Below, one piece after another: positions 43,204 through 51,232 of a stretch of DNA of 51,232 bases. The notes beneath the pieces were generated by a model. That model did no database searches and was not told where the DNA came from. It was given only the letters and a program-made list of their open reading frames with translations. How positions within the stretch are numbered: position 1 is the stretch's first letter; every line of letters begins with the position of its first letter. The translations under genes were made by a program, and so were the position numbers. The DNA is taken from contig CANQPJ010000013.1 of the NCBI GenBank assembly GCA_947625755.1, forward strand, positions 1 to 51,232, given 5' to 3'. Origin of the DNA: an uncultured Lachnospiraceae bacterium. GTDB taxonomy: Bacteria; Bacillota; Clostridia; Lachnospirales; Lachnospiraceae.

Positions 43204-44439
43204 TTATTTTATCCTTATTGATACTCTGACCTCTTCTGTAACTGTAACCTCCTCCGGCACCTTCAGATTTACCGGAACGGAATGTTCGCCCTTACCTAAT
43301 TTATCCACGTTTATGCTGGCACTAATATCTTTAGAAGAGATATTCGATAATGCACTCTCTTCTCCTTTTAAAGTGATTTTAGCATGATTGAGTATTTTTA
43401 CCTGGCTGTCGCCTTTATTATGGATTTTAATATCTGATGCATCAATAGTTATCGTCTTGGTTGATAAAGGACCTATCTCTATTTCTACTTTAACGGTAGA
43501 TTCTCCGTTAATGGTAATGTTTTCCGGAATATATTTTTTCAGGTCAACCGTTTTCGTATAACTGCTCTTTGCATTTGCAATATCTATATCTTGGTCAATC
43601 GAAATATTATCTATCGTTTCAAGTACCTCACTGTCTCCTACCAGTTTGACTTTACTGATGGATAACATTGTATTCTTAATTTCATAACCACTGGCAGGAT
43701 TTCCAATATTACCAATCTCTATCGGCACTTCTTTTTCCTGATTAATTTCTACAGTTATCCTTACATATTTGCTGGACATTGTCAGATGTTTTTTCCGGAT
43801 AACATTTCCTTTTGCATCATATAATAACAGTTTGCAGCGGCTTGTAAAATCAACGCTGTTTCCCTCCAACTGACATTCTGCTACCACCTTATCAATCTCT
43901 TTCAATGTAGACGCCGGCGCCGTAATGGCAACACTGTTTTTCGACATCGTATACTTACTTGGCACAAAACCTTCCGCTGCACTTCCGGTATACGCAACCT
44001 GAATATCAAATGTCTGTTTCTTTATTTCTTCTACATCAACCATCAATGTCTGAACCGACTGCTTTTCTATCGTCACCTTTCTTGCAATCGTACCCTGCCT
44101 TGCCGAAACCTCCACGGGAATCGAATTCACCTTGGATAACTCTTTCAAAGATGCCGTAGCTCTAAAATCCTCCGCAGACAACTTGCTTACTACGGAACGT
44201 TTGCCCGATACCGTAATATTGACGTACTTTTCTGACTTTACATTATAAACCATATCCATATCACGGATGGCGTCCTCATGGGTCATCTCGATTGGAACAT
44301 GATAGATAACGATCATTTTTTCCGGGTCGGTTATATTGATTACCGTAAGCCAAATTAAAGCGGCAACAATCAGCGCAATAATTTTTATGCCTATGTTATG
44401 TGTTAATGATGTTTTAATCTTCATCATTGTTTTTTTCAT
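43204..44439 (-). CDS. cdaR: YbbR-domain protein, regulator of c-di-AMP synthesis
   Basis: 411 residues. One N-terminal membrane helix (IGIKIIALIVAALIWLTVI) anchors an extracytoplasmic chain of about four YbbR domains, with repeats of the pattern 'V...YxG...GY' such as TGSAAEGFVPSKYT and GNIGNPASGYEIKN. CdaR binds CdaA and adjusts its cyclase activity. Its start overlaps the 3' end of cdaA by 26 bases, a coupling seen in many Firmicutes. GGAAGGGAG lies a few bases before the ATG. In Bacilli glmM usually follows; here galE does. Confidence 0.92.
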   Translation of the reverse strand: MKKTMMKIKTSLTHNIGIKIIALIVAALIWLTVINITDPEKMIVIYHVPIEMTHEDAIRDMDMVYNVKSEKYVNITVSGKRSVVSKLSAEDFRATASLKELSKVNSIPVEVSARQGTIARKVTIEKQSVQTLMVDVEEIKKQTFDIQVAYTGSAAEGFVPSKYTMSKNSVAITAPASTLKEIDKVVAECQLEGNSVDFTSRCKLLLYDAKGNVIRKKHLTMSSKYVRITVEINQEKEVPIEIGNIGNPASGYEIKNTMLSISKVKLVGDSEVLETIDNISIDQDIDIANAKSSYTKTVDLKKYIPENITINGESTVKVEIEIGPLSTKTITIDASDIKIHNKGDSQVKILNHAKITLKGEESALSNISSKDISASINVDKLGKGEHSVPVNLKVPEEVTVTEEVRVSIRIK

Positions 44440-45298
44440 TGCGCTCCCTTCCTTTCCAGAATAATTTTTTCTGTTTTGCTTCCACCTTGGTCTGGGCTTT
44501 CATTAACTCATTTTTCAGAATGACTGCATCTGCATTCTGAATGAGCTGTCCGTCTCTGGCTATGGAAATACTGCCATTTTCCTCTGACACAATAATAACA
44601 ATACAATCCGTTACTTCACTGATTCCCATTCCCGCTCTGTGTCTCGTGCCCAGCTCTTTGCTGATAAAAATGCTGTCTGACAATGGCAGATAACAGGTGG
44701 CTGAAGCAATCCTGTTTCCGTCAACAATCACAGCGCCATCATGCAGTGGTGTATTTTTCTCAAATATATTAATTAATAATTCACTTGTAATCTTCGCGCC
44801 GATTTTAATTCCGGTCTCACTATACTGGCTCAAATCATGTTCTTTTGCAATGACAATTAATGCGCCGGTTTTTGCCTTTGCCATTTTCAAAGTGGCTTTG
44901 GTAATTTCTTCAATCGACTGGTCACTGAGTCCCTCATCATCAAGATTATTCCCAACTTTTAAGAACTTGAGAACAACATTTTTTCTTCCCAGCTCCTCCA
45001 AAGCCCTGCGCAGCTCCGGCTGAAAGATAATAACAATGGCAATAATGCCTGCACTTAATGTTTTATTGATAATCCACAAAAGAGTTGTAAGATGGAACAA
45101 TGAAGCTATGACCATAAATATGACAATCATAAAAATACCTTTTAATAATGTCCATGCCCTGCTTTTGCGAAACCATAAAATGACATAATAAATCAGCACT
45201 GTAATCACTATAATCTCTACAATATCACTGACATAAACATGCGGTATGGCTAAATACTTATCAAAAAAATCCTGAACATAATTGAATATTGCGCTCAA
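44414..45298 (-). CDS. cdaA: Membrane diadenylate cyclase CdaA
   Basis: 294 residues, starting at TTG with AAGGAG eight bases upstream. Three N-terminal membrane helices (IVEIIVITVLIYYVILW, LLKGIFMIVIFMVIASLF, TLSAGIIAIVIIFQPELRRALEELG) are followed by the DAC domain with DGAVIVDG (about residue 188) and RHRAGMGISE (about 217), the catalytic signatures. It condenses two ATP into c-di-AMP, which controls potassium and osmotic balance and wall growth. The tail is basic. First of the cdaA - cdaR pair, behind two small membrane-protein genes. Confidence 0.96.
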   Translation of the reverse strand: MSAIFNYVQDFFDKYLAIPHVYVSDIVEIIVITVLIYYVILWFRKSRAWTLLKGIFMIVIFMVIASLFHLTTLLWIINKTLSAGIIAIVIIFQPELRRALEELGRKNVVLKFLKVGNNLDDEGLSDQSIEEITKATLKMAKAKTGALIVIAKEHDLSQYSETGIKIGAKITSELLINIFEKNTPLHDGAVIVDGNRIASATCYLPLSDSIFISKELGTRHRAGMGISEVTDCIVIIVSEENGSISIARDGQLIQNADAVILKNELMKAQTKVEAKQKKLFWKGRERNEKNNDED

Positions 45299-45335
45299 TC
45301 TTACACTCCTTTCCTATTTATTATCTATTTGATTA

Positions 45336-46292
45336 TTACTTTTTAGCCTGAGCCTTCTTTCTTCTCTGGGCATTAATTCTCTTAACGTTCATCTCTGGAG
45401 CTGTCACATTAATCTTTGGCACAGCCTTAACATAATAATAATATTCATCATCTTCAAACTGTGTATGCTCTGTCCTTGAATAGTCTACGGAAAACACAAA
45501 AAAATGAACGATAAACGCAATCAGAATAGATATGATGCTGCCAAAAACAATTTCCAGCAGCGAACCTTCTGTTTTGATTATCAGACTGCCCACCAGAATA
45601 ATCACAAATTCCAAAATGCCGCCTACCAATATTGCAATGGTCCATGCATTATCTACAGACATTCTCTTAATAAAATAAACTACAAGAATTGTCAGGACAA
45701 ACGCAAGAACAACTAAAATCATCTCATTATTATTACTCATCATTTTAATAATGGAATTAATACTTGCAGAACTGATATTTCCATTTGAAGTACGTGTAAG
45801 CAGCATAGTATTCTCACTAATAACACTAATCATAAAATAAATGATAGTGCCGAAAATAACCGGAATACAGGCATACGGCGCCCACATTAAACCGACAATA
45901 ATAGGAACGGCATACGGTATTTTTAGAAAAAATGCCAATGGAATAACGATAAGCAGTACTCCCTGTTTTGGAGAAAATCTGAAAAACAATAAAAACATTA
46001 TCAGCATTACAAGTAACATCAGTCCACCCAGCTCAACAGATAACGAAAAAATATTTACAACAATATCTGCCACTAAAATAATAGTGAGAATATTCCATGG
46101 CAAAAATGCACAAATAACAGATAATGCCAGAATAATAATCCATGTATTTAATATATCCATATATCCGATATGCGACCTGATTAACACAAAAGATATAAAA
46201 ATAACGAGGAATTTAATCACAGGTTTGAGAACAAGTTCATGCTCACCATAAATATTTTTTATTTTTTCTCTTAATTCAAATAATGATGTCAT
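45336..46292 (-). CDS. Polytopic membrane protein of unknown function
   Basis: 318 residues with about seven or eight hydrophobic segments (residues 20-250), for example FLVIFISFVLIRSHI, WIIILALSVICAFLPW, LGGLMLLVMLIMFLLFF and VVLAFVLTILVVYFI. The C-terminal 60 residues are cytosolic: SVDYSRTEHTQFEDDEYYYYVKAVPKINV and then a basic ending (RINAQRRKKAQAKK). No family is recognised. Its ATG overlaps the stop of the preceding gene (ATGA), and cdaA begins 37 bp downstream, so it is in the cdaA operon. A role in sensing or handling envelope stress alongside c-di-AMP is inference only. Confidence 0.8.
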   Translation of the reverse strand: MTSLFELREKIKNIYGEHELVLKPVIKFLVIFISFVLIRSHIGYMDILNTWIIILALSVICAFLPWNILTIILVADIVVNIFSLSVELGGLMLLVMLIMFLLFFRFSPKQGVLLIVIPLAFFLKIPYAVPIIVGLMWAPYACIPVIFGTIIYFMISVISENTMLLTRTSNGNISSASINSIIKMMSNNNEMILVVLAFVLTILVVYFIKRMSVDNAWTIAILVGGILEFVIILVGSLIIKTEGSLLEIVFGSIISILIAFIVHFFVFSVDYSRTEHTQFEDDEYYYYVKAVPKINVTAPEMNVKRINAQRRKKAQAKK

Positions 46293-46729
46293 TTTATTTC
46301 CTCGCCTCCCTCTTCTAACTCATCAATAATCGCATCATACTCCTGCTCCTGTATTCTATGCAGGGTTTTTAGGTCACCGTTATATTCTTTTAAATTTCTT
46401 CGGATTTTTCTAAATTTATGTGAAAAAAAAGCATAACTGAAAATCATATATACTGTACACAGCACAATATAAATAATCACAAGTATCACAATCAGCCCGA
46501 TAAATCTTCCCGTAGTAGTCATTTTTGCAAGCATTCGGTCAGAACTATAAACAATCCACAGCACAAGGGATAACAGATACGCCACCGTGACACTGACAAA
46601 GGAACTTAACATTTTGATTAGCATATAATCACTTTTAAAATATTTACTGGTTCTTATTTCCTTTTTCTGATTGTTCTGTTCGTACAATGATAACTTTGTC
46701 ATTAGTATGATTTTTTCGTTGTTCAGCAT
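46289..46729 (-). CDS. Small membrane protein of unknown function
   Basis: About 146 residues from the ATG at 46729, eight bases after AGAGG. Two hydrophobic segments (MLSSFVSVTVAYLLSLVLWIVY and FIGLIVILVIIYIVLCTVYMIF) are flanked by basic ends, and the C-terminus is acidic and helical (LHRIQEQEYDAIIDELEEGGEE). No family was recognised. It is the first gene after a good promoter, and its stop overlaps the start of the 318-residue membrane protein (ATGA), giving translational coupling. The two may act as a pair. Confidence 0.75.
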   Translation of the reverse strand: MLNNEKIILMTKLSLYEQNNQKKEIRTSKYFKSDYMLIKMLSSFVSVTVAYLLSLVLWIVYSSDRMLAKMTTTGRFIGLIVILVIIYIVLCTVYMIFSYAFFSHKFRKIRRNLKEYNGDLKTLHRIQEQEYDAIIDELEEGGEEIK

Positions 46730-46785
46730 ATTAATACCTCTACCCATTTTAAGTTGATAGGCACACATACCCATAATTATTTTTT

Positions 46786-46814
46786 ATTTTAACATAAGCA
46801 CAGTTTTAGTGCAA
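46786..46814 (-). promoter_or_regulatory. Promoter of the envelope/c-di-AMP operon
   Basis: Minus-strand TTGCAC, a 17-bp spacer and TAAAAT, about 57 bp before the first gene at 46729. Confidence 0.7.
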
Positions 46815-46854
46815 CGAAAACAACCCCTGCACAAATCATTTTTCCGATTACAAA

Positions 46855-46876
46855 GAAAAAGCGCACCACGGTGCGC
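46855..46876 (-). terminator. Terminator of the LysR gene
   Basis: GCGCACC (46861-46867) and GGTGCGC (46870-46876) pair around a two-base loop; the minus-strand read continues in TTTTTC. It lies directly against the LysR stop codon. Confidence 0.8.
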
Positions 46877-46878
46877 CA

Positions 46879-47829
46879 TTATCCTAACTGTTCTTTTAAA
46901 ATTTCTATAAATTTTCGTGCTGCATTAGAAATATATTTCCCTTTCTTATATGCAATACACATGGTTCGAATAGTTTCCCGATCGCTGCCTACTTTATAAT
47001 AATATGGGTGTTCTTTAAAATTATTATACTTAATTGTATTTTCGGCAACAAAAAATATTCCAACACCGGCAATCGCCATAGACAATCCGGTCATTGTCTG
47101 CGGTATCTGCATAACAACATTGGGCTGAATTTCCGCATTTTTAAACATTTGGTCTACCATATGTCTGATAGGCAGATTCTCATTTAAAAAAACAAAATCC
47201 TGTTCTTTCACAATATTTAAATCCAGACTTTTATATTTTTCATCCCGCAGATTTCCCTTCACAATTTCTTCTACAGGAACCCTATAATCTTTAATTCTGT
47301 GATTAATTTCAAAATCTTTCGGAACTGCCATGATAAGCTGTTCATCAAAAAGTATCTCTTTGTCAAACATCTCATTATCAATATCTGCATCTGTCAGATA
47401 CATATCCACATCTCCTACCATGCATTTTTCACTGAGGTCCGTAACTCTTCCCTCAATAATCTCTATATAGATGCCCGGATACTTTCTATGAAATGTGGTA
47501 ACAGGTCCCGGCAAATATGTGGAAGAAAAACTGGCGATACTTCCTAATTTAATGGAACCCCTCTTCAGATTCTGCAAGTCCCACATGATATTATTCATCT
47601 TATCTGTTTCCTGTATAATCTCATTGGCATAATTTAAATATGCTTTACCAAACTCCGTTATTTCTATTGGCGAAACACTTCTATCAAAAAGTAATATTCC
47701 CATGTTTTCTTCTATCTTTTTGATATAATTACTCAATGCCGGCTGCGATATTCCCAATACTTTTGCAGCCTTTGAAAAACTGCGCTGTGAAGCCACTTCC
47801 TTTATATAATAAAATTCTGTACTTTTCAT
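46879..47829 (-). CDS. LysR family transcriptional regulator
   Basis: About 316 residues from the ATG at 47829. The N-terminal winged HTH is canonical: FYYIKEVASQRSFSKAAKVLGISQPALSNYIKKIEENMGILLFDR. The effector-binding half follows with GSIKLGSIASFSSTYLPGPVTTFHRKYPGIYIEI. A metabolite co-inducer is expected but cannot be named. LysR regulators often control a divergent neighbour, but here no divergent gene exists within the window: the upstream gene is on the same strand and ends 140 bp away. It might act on genes elsewhere. Confidence 0.92.
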   Translation of the reverse strand: MKSTEFYYIKEVASQRSFSKAAKVLGISQPALSNYIKKIEENMGILLFDRSVSPIEITEFGKAYLNYANEIIQETDKMNNIMWDLQNLKRGSIKLGSIASFSSTYLPGPVTTFHRKYPGIYIEIIEGRVTDLSEKCMVGDVDMYLTDADIDNEMFDKEILFDEQLIMAVPKDFEINHRIKDYRVPVEEIVKGNLRDEKYKSLDLNIVKEQDFVFLNENLPIRHMVDQMFKNAEIQPNVVMQIPQTMTGLSMAIAGVGIFFVAENTIKYNNFKEHPYYYKVGSDRETIRTMCIAYKKGKYISNAARKFIEILKEQLG

Positions 47830-47967
47830 AACTACCACCACTACCTTTTTTAATACTCCAAATGATTATAACTCATTTTCCAAAAAAATTCACTATCCTT
47901 TCTCTTCTAACGCAGTTTGTTTTTATCGTTTTTTCCCCCTTTCAGTTACTGCGTAACCTTAATCAAT

Positions 47968-49614
47968 CTACCATTTTCCCTTATAATGTTTCTTTACGCC
48001 TTTATCAAAGTAATACAACACTCCTTCCCAAGCATTCAGGTATGCTGCTTTTAATGTGGGATTGTGCTCTGCATATATACGCTCTACATATGTATGATAT
48101 AGATTTATCTTTTTCAGCTTATTATACTCACAGAACAAAAAATTGAACTCCTTCAATTTTTTGCTGGCATATATTTTCGTGATTTTATTATGGTCACAAT
48201 AAAAACTCCATAAGCTGCTCATATCTGAAAGGTTGAGGGTTCCTTTAATCCGGTTATAGCTAATTTCCACTTGTTCCAGTTTTTTATTGTTTTTAAACAG
48301 CATTGTCTCACATTTACTGTAATTCCATACCAATTCTTTTAATTGCTTAAGATTCCTTAAATCCACTTTTTTCAGTCCACAATAATCTACATGAATATAT
48401 TCCAGTTTCTTTAAGCTGTTTAGATTCGTTTTAGTTATATTTTTACCCGCCATTCCTAAATCTTTCACATTTGGCGTATTTGTAAACTGTATTTGTCTTA
48501 AACTTTTTCCAAAATCAATATAGACATTTTGTAATCTCTTCATTTCATTGAGATTTATTATATTAAGTTTTCCCTTTCCTTCTACCGTAATAGTTTTCAA
48601 TTCCGGACATTTTGATATATTAAGTTTTTTTACTTTATCTTTTTTAACAAACTTAACCTCTAGATTTTTAAGCCTTTTCAGTTCCTTTATCTCCATTTTT
48701 TGATTTGGTTGTCTTACTTTTATATTAAGTTTCTTTATATTATTTCTTTTAGGCCAGACTATTTTTGAATATGGAGTATTTAACCAGACTTCTACCAGAT
48801 TTTTGTTAACACTTAAATTTAATTTTATTTTATTCTTAAAATTATTATTTACGTGTAATTTTTTTAATCTGATATTTTTACTTAAATCTATTTTAACATT
48901 CTTTTTAGACGGATTCGTAAACGTTAAATCCTCTATATGATTTTTTTGAGGCCATATTATTTTTGAACAAAGAATTTCCAGATTAACTTTCTTCAGCTTT
49001 TTATTGTTGCTAAAATCCAGTTTTGATTTCTTCTTTGATTTACTTATAATATTTATCTTCTTAAGTTGAATGTTCTTCTTCAAGTCTAACTTTAATCTTG
49101 TGTTAGCATGATGAATCAATTTTATTTCTTCTAATTGTATATTTTTACTTAAATCTATTTTTTTAATATCTTCATCATCGACAATAATTTTTTTTAAGTT
49201 TTTAATTTTCGGAATATTCCAAACCTTTTGTTCATCACTGTAAAAACAAACATTTTCTAATAGTTTTTGTTGGGAGAGCAATGAAAGATTTATATATTTC
49301 TGTGCATAAATATTCAGTTGTTTTAAATTGAAAAAATAATTGATTCCCTGTAAGTCGATTTTATCATATGGATTAACATAGTATTTACCTTCTCTCCACA
49401 ATTCTATTTTTTTAACTTTATGAATTTCATTTTGTGACAGTACTCCGTTTTTATCCTTGTCGATGTTTTCTGTTATGTATTTTCTAAAATTCTCATCCGG
49501 AAAATGTGCCTCATCTACTGCGACTGTCGTTTCCTCTGCTTTACAGTTAATATAAGATGTCCCCATCAGCAGTACAAATATAAACATTAATATTATTTTA
49601 CCTGCTCTTTTCAT
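47968..49614 (-). CDS. Secreted leucine-rich repeat protein with EF-hand-like loop (copy 1)
   Basis: About 548 residues from the ATG at 49614 (AAGGAG nine bases upstream). A signal peptide (IILMFIFVLLMGTSYINCKA) ends near KAEE. At about residues 50-62 DKDKNGVLSQNE has the DxDxNGxxSxxE form of a calcium-binding EF-hand/dockerin loop. The rest is a long run of irregular leucine-rich repeats of about 20-23 residues (LKKLDLSKN..., KLEQVEISYNRIKGTLNLSD), and it closes with VKKHYKGKW. It probably lies outside the cell and binds proteins or glycans. It follows the split paralogue by 25 bp. Confidence 0.85.
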   Translation of the reverse strand: MKRAGKIILMFIFVLLMGTSYINCKAEETTVAVDEAHFPDENFRKYITENIDKDKNGVLSQNEIHKVKKIELWREGKYYVNPYDKIDLQGINYFFNLKQLNIYAQKYINLSLLSQQKLLENVCFYSDEQKVWNIPKIKNLKKIIVDDEDIKKIDLSKNIQLEEIKLIHHANTRLKLDLKKNIQLKKINIISKSKKKSKLDFSNNKKLKKVNLEILCSKIIWPQKNHIEDLTFTNPSKKNVKIDLSKNIRLKKLHVNNNFKNKIKLNLSVNKNLVEVWLNTPYSKIVWPKRNNIKKLNIKVRQPNQKMEIKELKRLKNLEVKFVKKDKVKKLNISKCPELKTITVEGKGKLNIINLNEMKRLQNVYIDFGKSLRQIQFTNTPNVKDLGMAGKNITKTNLNSLKKLEYIHVDYCGLKKVDLRNLKQLKELVWNYSKCETMLFKNNKKLEQVEISYNRIKGTLNLSDMSSLWSFYCDHNKITKIYASKKLKEFNFLFCEYNKLKKINLYHTYVERIYAEHNPTLKAAYLNAWEGVLYYFDKGVKKHYKGKW

Positions 49615-49639
49615 TCTGTTTTTCTCCTTAATCAATCTA

Positions 49640-50098
49640 CTAATCTTCCTTATAATGTTTCTTTACGCCTTTATCAAAGTGAAAATCTGCCGCTCCCCGA
49701 TATTGCAGGTATGCTACTTTTAATTTGGGATTGTGCTTTGCATATATACGCTCTACATATGTATGATAAAGATTTATTTTTTTCAGCTTATTATACTCAC
49801 AGGATAAATTATTGAACTCCTTCAATTTTCTGCTGGCATATATTTCTGTGATTTTATTATGGTCACAATAAAAATTCCATAAGCTGCTCATATCTGAAAG
49901 GTTAAGGGTTCCTTTAATACGGTTATGGATGATTTCCACATTCTCCAGTTTTTTATTATTTTTAAACAGCATTGTCTCACATTTACTGTAATTCCATATC
50001 AATTCTTTTAATTGCTTAAGATTTCTTAAATCCACTCTTTTTAGTCCGCAATGATCTACATCAATATAATCCAGTTTTTTCAGGCTGTTTATATTCAT
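49640..50098 (-). CDS. Leucine-rich repeat protein copy 2, C-terminal part (behind a frameshift)
   Basis: 152 residues that align end to end with the C-terminal 150 of copy 1, starting at MNINSLKKLDYIDVDHCGLKRVDLRNL and ending VKKHYKED. Alone it has no signal peptide and no convincing ribosome site, so it is not an independent secreted protein. Its start ATG overlaps the stop of the upstream part (AATGA). A single-base shift in a run of seven A (50098-50104) separates the two parts; with an eighth A or a -1 ribosomal slip the reading would run on as one protein of about 497 residues. Confidence 0.8.
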   Translation of the reverse strand: MNINSLKKLDYIDVDHCGLKRVDLRNLKQLKELIWNYSKCETMLFKNNKKLENVEIIHNRIKGTLNLSDMSSLWNFYCDHNKITEIYASRKLKEFNNLSCEYNKLKKINLYHTYVERIYAKHNPKLKVAYLQYRGAADFHFDKGVKKHYKED

Positions 50099-51132
50099 TT
50101 TTTTATGTTCATTCCTGATATTCCAATCTCTTTTACATTTGGTGTTTTCTTAAAATGTATTTCCCGCAAACTTTTTCCAAAATAAATATCCACACTCCGC
50201 AGTTTTTTCATTTGCCTAAAATTTAATGTATGAAGTTTTCCTTTTCCCTCTATTACAATATTTTTTAATTTCGGACAGTTGGATACCGTAAATTCCCTCA
50301 CATTATCCTTATTCTCAAAATCCACCTCCAGCCGTTTCAGATTTTTTAAATTCTTTATTGTCTGTTTCCGGCTTGTCTGTTTTACCCTCATATGTATTTT
50401 CTTTACATGATTTTTTTTGGAGAATATCATTTTTGAATAATTTATATTTAATTCCAGTTTTTCCAGTCTGTTGTTTTTGGAAAAATCCAGTTTTGATTTC
50501 TTCTTCGAAAGACTCCAAAAATCAATTTTCTTAAGCTTTACATTTTTTCTCAAATTCAGTTTTAGTTTTCTTTGAGATAAATTAGCTACACCTAAAAATT
50601 CAAGATTTTGTAATTTACTTACATTAATTTTCAGTATGTCCTTTGCACGAAGCCAAACTGTTTTCAGTTTTTTTATTTTTGGAATATCATATGATTCAGC
50701 CCCGTCACCTTCCAAAATCAGAGTTTCTAAATTTTGGTTGTGGAAAATCAATGATAAATTTAATACATTGTCTGCATACACTGCTAAATACTTTAAATTT
50801 GCAAAATAGTTAATTCCCTGCAGATTGAGTTGTTTATATGGCTTCGGTTTGTAATAGCTTCCGCTTGGATACTCTCCACTTGGATACTCTTCATCTTTTA
50901 TATATATCTGATCATAAATTTCTATTTCTTTCACGTTTTGTCGTTCCTGCTGTGACAGTACTCCGTTTTTATCCTTGTCGATGTTTTTTGCTATGTATTT
51001 TCTGAAATTTTCATCCGGAAAATGTGTCTCATCTACTGCAACTGTTGTTTCTTCCGCCTTACAGTTGATATAAGATGCAGCCATCAGCAGTACAAATATA
51101 AACATTAATATTATTTTACCTGCTCTTTTCAT
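50095..51132 (-). CDS. Leucine-rich repeat protein copy 2, N-terminal part
   Basis: 345 residues, start at ATG 51132 with GAGGAG about eight bases upstream. The signal peptide and EF-hand-like loop (DKDKNGVLSQQE) are nearly identical to copy 1; the middle repeats differ strongly. A short PSGEYPSGSYYKPKP tandem near residue 85 is unique to this copy. The frame stops at NIKK-TGA, directly after the sequence AT-AAAAAAA, which is a perfect A_AAA_AAA slippery heptamer in the zero frame. The protein may be truncated, made whole by frameshifting, or broken by a recent mutation. The promoter region 51133-51232 has AT-rich boxes, but no clear consensus. Confidence 0.82.
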   Translation of the reverse strand: MKRAGKIILMFIFVLLMAASYINCKAEETTVAVDETHFPDENFRKYIAKNIDKDKNGVLSQQERQNVKEIEIYDQIYIKDEEYPSGEYPSGSYYKPKPYKQLNLQGINYFANLKYLAVYADNVLNLSLIFHNQNLETLILEGDGAESYDIPKIKKLKTVWLRAKDILKINVSKLQNLEFLGVANLSQRKLKLNLRKNVKLKKIDFWSLSKKKSKLDFSKNNRLEKLELNINYSKMIFSKKNHVKKIHMRVKQTSRKQTIKNLKNLKRLEVDFENKDNVREFTVSNCPKLKNIVIEGKGKLHTLNFRQMKKLRSVDIYFGKSLREIHFKKTPNVKEIGISGMNIKK

Positions 51133-51232
51133 TTTGCTTCTCTCCTCGTATAATATTTTTATATTAAAATTTAATAGTTACTTTAATTAATCAATCGGTT
51201 TGCTAATGCCCATGATATAATTGCTCTATGTC

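Noticed and set aside
47842-47967. Terminator between the leucine-rich gene and the LysR gene
   Set aside because: ACGCAGT and ACTGCGT are complementary, but the loop is about 35 nt and no U tract follows.

Overview
This is an AT-rich, gene-dense chromosomal window from a low-GC Gram-positive anaerobe, most likely a member of the Lachnospiraceae (Clostridia); the genus cannot be fixed from the sequence. The gene set points there: LL-diaminopimelate aminotransferase (DapL), a TrpB2-type tryptophan synthase beta chain, a FeoA-FeoB fusion, an RNase H with a viroplasmin domain, a TPR/DUF4037/DUF4125 protein, several basic secreted Lys-rich proteins, and strong AGGAGG-type ribosome sites. No rRNA, tRNA, CRISPR array, prophage or IS element was seen.

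Layout. 1-3.3 kb: a 74-76 bp repeat array, a nitroreductase, a NYN-domain protein and a membrane-anchored unknown protein with a decayed tandem copy beside it. 3.3-6.5 kb (minus): glnA - ANTAR regulator - dapL, a nitrogen/lysine operon. 6.6-10 kb (plus): L,D-transpeptidase - RNase H - ABC exporter. 10-14.25 kb (minus): T-box leader - aspS - lipoprotein - HAD phosphatase. The T-box specifier reads as AAC (Asn), suggesting an AspRS that also charges tRNA-Asn. 14.2-18.3 kb (minus): trpB2 - HMA metal-binding protein - feoAB. 18.5-21.4 kb (plus): polysaccharide deacetylase, secreted protein, patatin. 21.4-21.9 kb: a second array of the same repeat family, flanked by a 16-bp inverted repeat. 21.9-26.5 kb (minus): flavin reductase - degV; metallophosphoesterase - leucine-rich protein; yqeY.

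26.5-33.9 kb (minus): a Fur-family regulator - znuA - znuC - znuB - TPR/NTase-like protein - ygiQ, close enough to be one transcript. 34-39 kb (minus): clpX-like unfoldase - S8 subtilase, then proS. 39-39.3 kb holds nested hairpin repeats. 39.3-46.8 kb (minus): htrA, then a six-gene cell-envelope/c-di-AMP operon (two membrane proteins - cdaA - cdaR - galE - LCP ligase). 46.9-51.1 kb (minus): a LysR regulator and two tandem paralogous secreted leucine-rich proteins, one split by a frameshift at an A7 tract.

Most genes are housekeeping or envelope functions. The parts most worth a second look are the two hairpin-repeat arrays, the apparent tRNA-Asn T-box on aspS, a shared AATNATT-centred palindrome at the feoB and fur promoters, the nucleotidyltransferase-like TPR protein behind the zinc operon, and the slippery-site frameshift in the leucine-rich gene. 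All calls come from reading the sequence and its translations by eye; no database search or folding program was run.
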